This document shows positions 58,110 to 64,000 of a stretch of 64,000 nucleotides of DNA, piece after piece. The number at the start of each line of letters is the position of its first letter. Position 1 is the first letter of the stretch. The notes beneath the pieces are model-generated. The model was not told where the DNA came from and did no database searches. It saw only the letters and a list, made by a program, of their open reading frames with translations. The stretch covers positions 7,192,001-7,256,000 of the forward strand of contig JAPNXP010000002.1 in assembly GCA_028753945.1 (NCBI GenBank), in the 5' to 3' direction. This DNA is from Hexactinellida sp. DTS-2022 (Eukaryota; Porifera; Hexactinellida). The translations under genes and the position numbers were made by a program.

Positions 58110-58986
58110 GCTCCCATGCCGCTCTGGAAAGTTTGGGCAAACTTTTATATAGCGACAAATTCAAAGGCCCTCCGGCAATCATTTTTAAAAATTAAGGCCC
58201 CTCTCTGAACATTTCATAAATTGAGATTAGAGTATTTTTAAACAGTATGCAATAAGTAGTAGCTGCACTGAAAATTTCAACTCAATCGGGACTATACTTT
58301 TAATGTAATAACCTTTTGAAGATTCATAAGTCATTTGTCACCATGGGAGGTCTATTCTTTAAACTATTTTTTTAAGGTATTTGAAGCATATCTCATCATA
58401 TATACATGCACTAACCTTTTAACTCGCTATGTAGTATGTCTCCATGTAAATCTCGGTAATAGACCTAAATTTACCACTTTGACTATACAAAAATTAAAAA
58501 ATCCAGTCATTTGACATCAAAATTGTGATAATTATATATATAAAGTGGCCGAATAAAACGATTATGGGTTAATTTCTTTTGCTTCGTCACCCCCATTGTG
58601 ATCTCCAGAAGAGTCAAAGTGGCAAATTTTGGTCTATTACCGAGATTTACATGGAGACATACTACATAGCGAGTTAAAAGGTTATTGCATGTATATATGA
58701 TGAGATATGCTTCAAATTCCTTAGAAAAGTAGTTTAAAGAAGAGACCTCCCATGGTGACAAATGACGTAATAATCTTCAAAAGGTTATTACATTAAGAGT
58801 ATAGTCCCGATTGAGTTGAAATTTTCAGTGCAGCTACTACTTATTGCATACTGTTCAAAAATACTCTAATCTCAATTTATGAAATGTTCAGAGAGGGGCC
58901 TTAATTTTTCAAAATGATTGCCGGAGGCCCTTTGAATTTGTCGCTATAAAAAAGTTTGCACAAACTTTCCAGAGCGGCATGGGAGC
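58110..58986. mobile_element. TTAA element family E, foldback with ~385-bp arms
   Basis: Ends GCTCCCATGCCGCTCTGG and CCAGAGCGGCATGGGAGC, flanked by TTAA (58106-58109, 58987-58990). Arms run to about 58490 and 58605, highly similar, with a short loop of about 120 bp. No coding. Confidence 0.9.
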
Positions 58987-58990
58987 TTAA

Positions 58991-60405
58991 GGCCTCTGAC
59001 CTTCTGGAATATGGCAACAGGGCCCCTAATTTTTTATGTTAAAATCCATTAGATTATTGTATTTTGCTATATAATCAAAACAAAGTTTGACTCTCAAACT
59101 CATATAGTTTCCAAGTTACAGCAAGGTATGTGAATTTGGGACTAAATGACGAATCATTGTATTTAACGGTGTCCGGATAGGGATTCAGACAAATTACAAT
59201 GGTAAATTTGTATTGCTTCTTCATAACTACTTGTGATTCATAACAAGTATCTTCGAAGGCATTTCTAAGAATAACTGCACTTTTAAAAATTCAAATTTCA
59301 AAATGTAGGAAATTATAAATAGAATTTCTAAAAATGGCTTCTAATTGACCGTAACATAGTCTAATAGTCTATAATCTTTTGTAGAAGCACTTCCCAACTT
59401 CTAACTAGTTGTTGTATAAGAAATTGAGTTTCTTAGAAACCTATCGAACTAGCGATAACAATGAATTTAATTTTTTCTCCTCGATTTTTTTACAGTTTTT
59501 GATTCAAAGTCCACATTTCTTCAATTTATTGGGAAATTTCACACATTCTGTTCCTATATTCAATCCCAAATCATAAATTACTCATTCTACTTCCTATTTT
59601 TTTTCGATATAGTTATGTTATTGACAATGCAGTTGAGTTTGTAAAGATAACTCAATCCATTTCATCAAAACTAAGCTTTCTAAATCAATTTTATTATTCT
59701 TTGAAACAAGCATTTGAAAATTAAGTGTTTATTTGTTCTAATTTCTCAATATAGTCACTTACTAACATTTCATTTTGATTCTAAAGTGTCTTAGTATTCC
59801 CCCCCAATATATTACTTCTAGAAAAAACAAGATAATGTCTACTATTACTCATACTCTACTGTAAAATTTCAATGATATCGGCAAAATTTGTAATCTTTAC
59901 CATATATGGAGGTGTTGCAACGTCATATTGTGACACTTATGAATGACAAAATCAAAATTAAGATTGGAGGACAAATATTTATGTCATTGAGTGTATATTT
60001 ATTTACAGAAAACATCTAATACTTGTTGGGATTTATTTCTTGGGTTGTGTATGTTATATCACTTTTATTTAATAACTAATTTAAAGATTTGTCATTTATA
60101 TGGAGAAGAATGTACTTCCGGTGTTGATATTTCTCAAATTATTTGGAATTTCAGAATGAAACTTTCTGTGAATACTCTAGACTTATAAAGCTTGCTAAAT
60201 ATGCACTAAATATTCAAGTTGTCTACTTTTGGACTTTTTGGGATTTGTGTCTGCAGACTTCGGGTCGAGCCTTAGAAAAATCTCATAAGGTGTTATTAAG
60301 AAATCAATGTTTTCGACTATTACAATTGTGTCCACGACAGCATTTATTTTTGGTATTGGGAAATAGAAATGCTCTCAGAAATTCGTGTTCAATTTAGCCA
60401 AGGTG
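58991..60405. other. AT-rich stretch without recognised gene
   Basis: Two adjoining plus frames (59991-60188, 60143-60397) carry no known motif. One CCATATATGG site lies at 59900. TTTAACGGTGTCCGG near 59165 is shared with 18315. Confidence 0.4.
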
Positions 60406-60409
60406 TCCT

Positions 60410-60425
60410 GGGGGGGGGGGGGGGG
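60410..60425 (+). repeat. Run of 16 G
   Basis: Sixteen consecutive G, followed by TGTCCTGGGTTTCCGG and a GC-rich patch to 60545. Its length may be a sequencing or assembly artefact. Confidence 0.8.
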
Positions 60426-60727
60426 TGTCCTGGGTTTCCGGACAACCACTGCCTCATGGAAATGAAGCGGTTACACCCACTAGAGTCTAGACTACACAGT
60501 GGACACCCAGTACACCCACACCTCATAACACGTGGCGCCGGCAATGAGGTATGTAGCTCTTAGCAGTTCATCAATCAATTCTGTTCAAAAAAACATTAAA
60601 ACAAATCATTGTAATTTAATATAAAGATATCTATATATCATATACCTAGGAATAGTACGGATTACAGTATTTTGAGTCTCTGGTAGAAATGATTTGTAAT
60701 AAAATTTCTTTATAAGAGTACTCGTCA

Positions 60728-61278
60728 CATAGGCGGAAAATTTTGCATAAAATCCTTAAAATTAGGGGTGACGAGTACGATATAAATTTCGAGCTAATTG
60801 AGAATTGATCAGAATAGGAATATATTTACAGTAAAAATTATTTTCCATCCACCCTTAAATCAGGAAAAACTGTTTTGGTAGTCAAAAAACTAGTAGAAAA
60901 GCGAAAATCATATGTTACCTGCAATGCACGATTAATTAATAATATATACCGTAGGTTCAACACTGACAACACATGTTATATTACTTGACAGTAATGGTTT
61001 ACTTGACAGTAATGGTTTACTTGACAGTTGTTGCGTACTTAACATTTAACAGGTTAGATGGCTTCAATGCATTGGGTCACAATTAGATGTATACGTACAA
61101 TAATTCAAAATAATCGCATCGTATATATATCATGACTAATATGCTCATATCGTTAAGAAATGTAGTAGCAAATCCAGAAATATTAATAAAATCTGGGGTG
61201 GCGCGACAATAGTCCGCCACCCTGGTTCAAAATTTGGGGTGGCGCGCCACCCCAGCCACCCCTAACTCGCCGCCTATG
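60728..61278. mobile_element. hAT-type MITE with perfect 8-bp duplication (551 bp)
   Basis: Ends CATAGGCGG and CCGCCTATG, flanked by ACTCGTCA at 60720-60727 and 61279-61286. Inside, TTTACTTGACAGTAATGG is repeated and a GGGGTGGCGCGCCACCCC palindrome lies near the right end. No coding. Confidence 0.9.
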
Positions 61279-61439
61279 ACTCGTCATATTCGTGTTCAAA
61301 TGAAATTTATAATGTATAAAATCCTAACATAATATATTAAGATTTATAGGTAGGACATGTAATGAACTGTTTTGGATCGAATTTAGGGAAGTACCCTTAG
61401 ACTTTGAGATTATAAGCAAACAGTTGTTTCCGTTAATAA

Positions 61440-61707
61440 CACAATCACTACAGATCACTTATCACAATTTGATTGTGTATTTGCCAATTTAGAATGGAAA
61501 TTATATACCAACGCCTATGAATCATACTTCAGAGACCATAAACAGATATTCATATATTTTAATAATAATGCCTATAATCAATGCATAGATAGCCTAAATA
61601 AATATAGCTCTAAAGTATGCGAAGATATCAAAAATGATGGAACAGATGTAATTTCTTATTCTAACAGCGATAATGCAATGGACGTTGACTCAATCATAAA
61701 TATTCTA
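61440..61707 (+). other. Open frame of unknown origin, cut by a hAT terminus
   Basis: A plus frame of about 85 codons (FANLEWKLYTNAYESYF, then DSLNKYSSKVCEDIKN) runs up to the hAT end at 61709; another frame before it also looks coding-like (VPLDFEIISKQLFPLI). I recognise no family. It may be the remnant of an unidentified gene or element. Confidence 0.3.
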
Positions 61708-61708
61708 G

Positions 61709-62715
61709 CAGGGCCGGATTTACAGAGGTGGAGGCCCTGGGGCAAACAGTGTTGTGGAGGCCCCCAACCAGGGACGTTGCCAGGATTTTTCACATAAGGG
61801 GAAATAGAAATTGCCAGGGGGTCAAATATTATATTGGTGTTAGATCTAGCAGTTGACGTTACCAAACACTAGGCGAAAAATATGAAGCTTTCTAGTTAGA
61901 AGTCCTGCAAAGTATGAAAAGTAGCCTACAAAAACAATACATTAACAATAATTTTGCAACCCAAAACATAAACTACAGCTTAACTACTAGCAATAATGAC
62001 AGTAAAAGTCAATTTTGACAGGTAACAGGTCTAAAGTAAAGGTTTATTTGGTTTGTAATACAGTTGATTAGTAATTAGAACAAACCTTTCCAAAAAACTC
62101 CTACAAGGCGTATCTAGATTACTAACAGTCCATTCCTGCCAACCGTACAGGGATTTCGAAACATTTTGGATTTTCTGTACAGGCGTAAGGGTCTAAGGCA
62201 AGGGTGCTCAAACCGTGGCCCGCGAGACCATTCGCTGCGTCCCGCGGATAATTCGCTTCTTTTCAATTATATATACTCTACAAATGCACAAATGTTCCTA
62301 GTTTGAATACAGAATTTAGTAACTATACTTTGCATTTACGAATTCTATCAATTATTAGATATTATTAGAAAACGTAGGAGGCAGAACCTAAATTGAAATG
62401 GCGAGTTCTAGCAGAATACGAGATTACAGTTCAATCTCCTCCCAAATATATCTCGCTCGCTTCGCACGCTCGTCCAGGGAATTATTATACACTTGTTTAA
62501 ATATAGAAACAAAGTTGTGCCTTATGTAGTCAATGCAGAATAAATGGCAGAATTTACTATCACATCTGTAGACATTTTAGGCAATATTTACACATAATTA
62601 GTACATACCTGCCAACATATTTGAGTCGTATCCTTGTACGGAGCTCCAATTTAACCCTGTACATCGGCAAAAATCCATGCACACCCCAAAAGATTTATCT
62701 CGTCATGTAGGGAAA
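61709..62715. repeat. Cluster of hAT-type terminal fragments
   Basis: CAGGGCCGGATTTACAG (61709), CAGGGACGTTGCCAGG (61769) with the family inside wording CGAAAAATATGAAGCTTTC, CAAGGGTGCTCAAACC (62199), and the far-side wording of the same family at 62630-62715. Several old insertions overlap; borders are uncertain. Confidence 0.55.
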
Positions 62716-62934
62716 TTTCCCTACATGAGCAAGACAAACACTATACGCTTGATTAGGAATTGTTACTTTAACGCTACCTACGACTACTATTTTCCCATTT
62801 TTCCAGAAAAAAAATCTTTTGTTCTAAAGTTAACTTTTTGTTTATAGACACCTCTGCCAATTCCTAAGAAACTGGCAAAATCAGATTTATCATATTTGAA
62901 TTTTTTGGCCACATTACTAGTCATAAACTCCAAC

Positions 62935-63820
62935 CAGTGGGCTGGTTATTGTACAGAACAGGGGAAAGAGTCCTGAAGAAATACAGAAAGCTCTCTACGT
63001 CGTTGCCGATCACCTTGTTGAGAACCATGATAACTGTCCTCATACCAGAGATTCGTGGTGCTATATGGGGAAGAATATTGCTGAAGTAAAGGATGACGAC
63101 ACAATTTCACCGGTGAATCTCCGGGCCCCATACCTCACGGCACCAGAACTGGCTCGCCTCTTGGATGTCTTTCAGAAGTTCGCGAGCATTGCTTTATGTT
63201 CCGCCGTAACCCTTGGCAAGACGCAGAACGCGAATGAATCTCTGCACTCCGTCCTATGGCATAACGCGCCGAAAATCAAGCGTGTCGGCCAGAAGTCCCT
63301 CCAAGCCTCTGCAGCGCTGGCGGTCACCACTTTCAACGAGGGCTCTATGTCTCTGGCTAGCGTGCTTACCAACTTAGGAGTAGCCTGTTCACATAAGACC
63401 TTGCTCTATTTCGCGAGAAAGGACAAAGAACGCAACCGGTGTCGTATCAAAGCTGTCTCTGAAACCCAGAAGAGGAGACGAAGGTTACTCCAGTCCCAGT
63501 TTCTGACCGCAGAATCTTCCAGACGCAGGCGGGAAAAGGCTGGGGGAAAGTATAAGTCCAAAGCCTTTGGTAGTGAAGCTTCATCGAGTACCCCTGCGAA
63601 GAAAGCCGTTGCAAAAGCGTCCACTGGTGACGGATCAGACACCGTTTGCGAAGAGTGCCAGTTGCGAAATTGTCCGATCGGAAGAAAGCGGAAGACCGAT
63701 GACTGGGTGTTTTGCGAATTCTGCGACCAGTGGTATCACGCTAGGTGCATGAAAGTGACCCTGAAGGAAGTAGGAGATGAACCATTCCAGTGTTTCGACT
63801 GTGAAGAGCAAGATCCTTAG
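62935..63820 (+). CDS. Mutator-like transposase C-terminal part with complete PHD finger
   Basis: The frame is open from about 62935 (LVIVQNRGKSPEEI, HDNCPHTRDSWCY) through ATG 63065 to the stop at 63820, so the ATG (251 aa) is probably internal. Key parts: LGKTQNANESLHSVLWHNAP (residues 51-69 of the ATG frame), FNEGSMSL (90-97), a basic linker KRRRR and SSRRRREK (136-157), then a PHD finger (195-247) with CEECQLRNC, VFCEFCDQWYHARC and CFDC. The catalytic N-terminal half is not found upstream, where hAT fragments lie. PHD fingers read histone tails; in a transposase this might guide insertion, which is inference. An AATAAA lies about 70 bases after the stop. GC content is clearly above the flanks. 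Confidence 0.75.
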
Positions 63821-64000
63821 ATATATTTGTGTTAGTAACCTTAGATTGCATGTATTTGTCTTGAATTTGTCTTTCTTCCTCATTATCTCCAAATAAATTT
63901 ATTGCAATACTGAATATGAGAGAATCTAGTGAACTCCGAAAGTATTTATAATAGAAACTATAAATTTGGGGGTTATGTAGTATACATATATATGTAAAAC
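63821..64000. other. AT-rich 3' flank
   Basis: Contains AATAAA near 63890, a possible polyadenylation signal of the preceding frame. Nothing else is seen. Confidence 0.4.

Overview
The window reads as AT-rich nuclear DNA of an invertebrate metazoan, with no bacterial gene organisation. Nearly all recognisable content is mobile-element sequence, mostly cut-and-paste DNA transposons and their non-autonomous derivatives. No host gene could be recognised. The transposase families seen (RAG1-like, hAT, Mutator-like with PHD finger, Ginger-like with OTU protease, pogo/Tigger, Tc1/mariner, TTAA-target elements) are typical of arthropod, cnidarian or mollusc genomes. The species cannot be named from the sequence; an arthropod is a weak guess.

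0-14 kb: a repeat fragment and part of a pogo-type element are interrupted by a RAG1-like transposon (710-6914). It has CACAGTG ends, a TAAGG target duplication and a decayed RAG1-core gene on the minus strand. A younger hAT-like element (3629-6902, 362-bp inverted repeats, intact-looking 741-aa transposase) sits inside its right end. Next comes a 6.6-kb element (7434-14019) with ~428-bp inverted repeats and two decayed plus-strand genes, one ending in a PIN/FEN-like nuclease region; I cannot assign its superfamily. It carries a 915-bp palindrome-rich element, which itself holds a 175-bp pogo-type element.

14-30 kb: a Tigger-type MITE, a pogo-type fragment, decayed transposase fragments (15.5-16.5, 17.3-18.1 kb), a broken hAT (20.35-21.35 kb), a tRNA-like pol III promoter sequence (21.55 kb), hAT-like non-autonomous repeats, short tandem arrays and a Mutator-like transposase with PHD finger (26.5-27.6 kb, minus).

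30-41 kb: a Ginger1-like region on the minus strand (integrase core, GPY-type motif, OTU protease domain), a 121-bp satellite holding a MITE, hAT-like transposase remnants (35.9-39.3 kb) and another decayed transposase (39.9-40.5 kb).

41-64 kb: mostly non-coding repeats. At least five families use TTAA target sites (A 37.1, 48.7 and 55.0 kb; B 49.4 kb; C 47.4 kb; D 44.7 kb; E 58.1 kb), and several share one TTAA. There are also a Tigger transposase tail (44.0-44.5 kb), a Tc1-like MITE, a pogo derivative with two nested insertions (53.9-55.9 kb), a hAT MITE with perfect 8-bp target duplication (60.7-61.3 kb), and a second Mutator-like PHD-finger transposase end (62.9-63.8 kb, plus).

The sequence therefore records serial insertion: several boundaries are fixed by target duplications, and a few by comparison with an uninterrupted copy elsewhere in the window.
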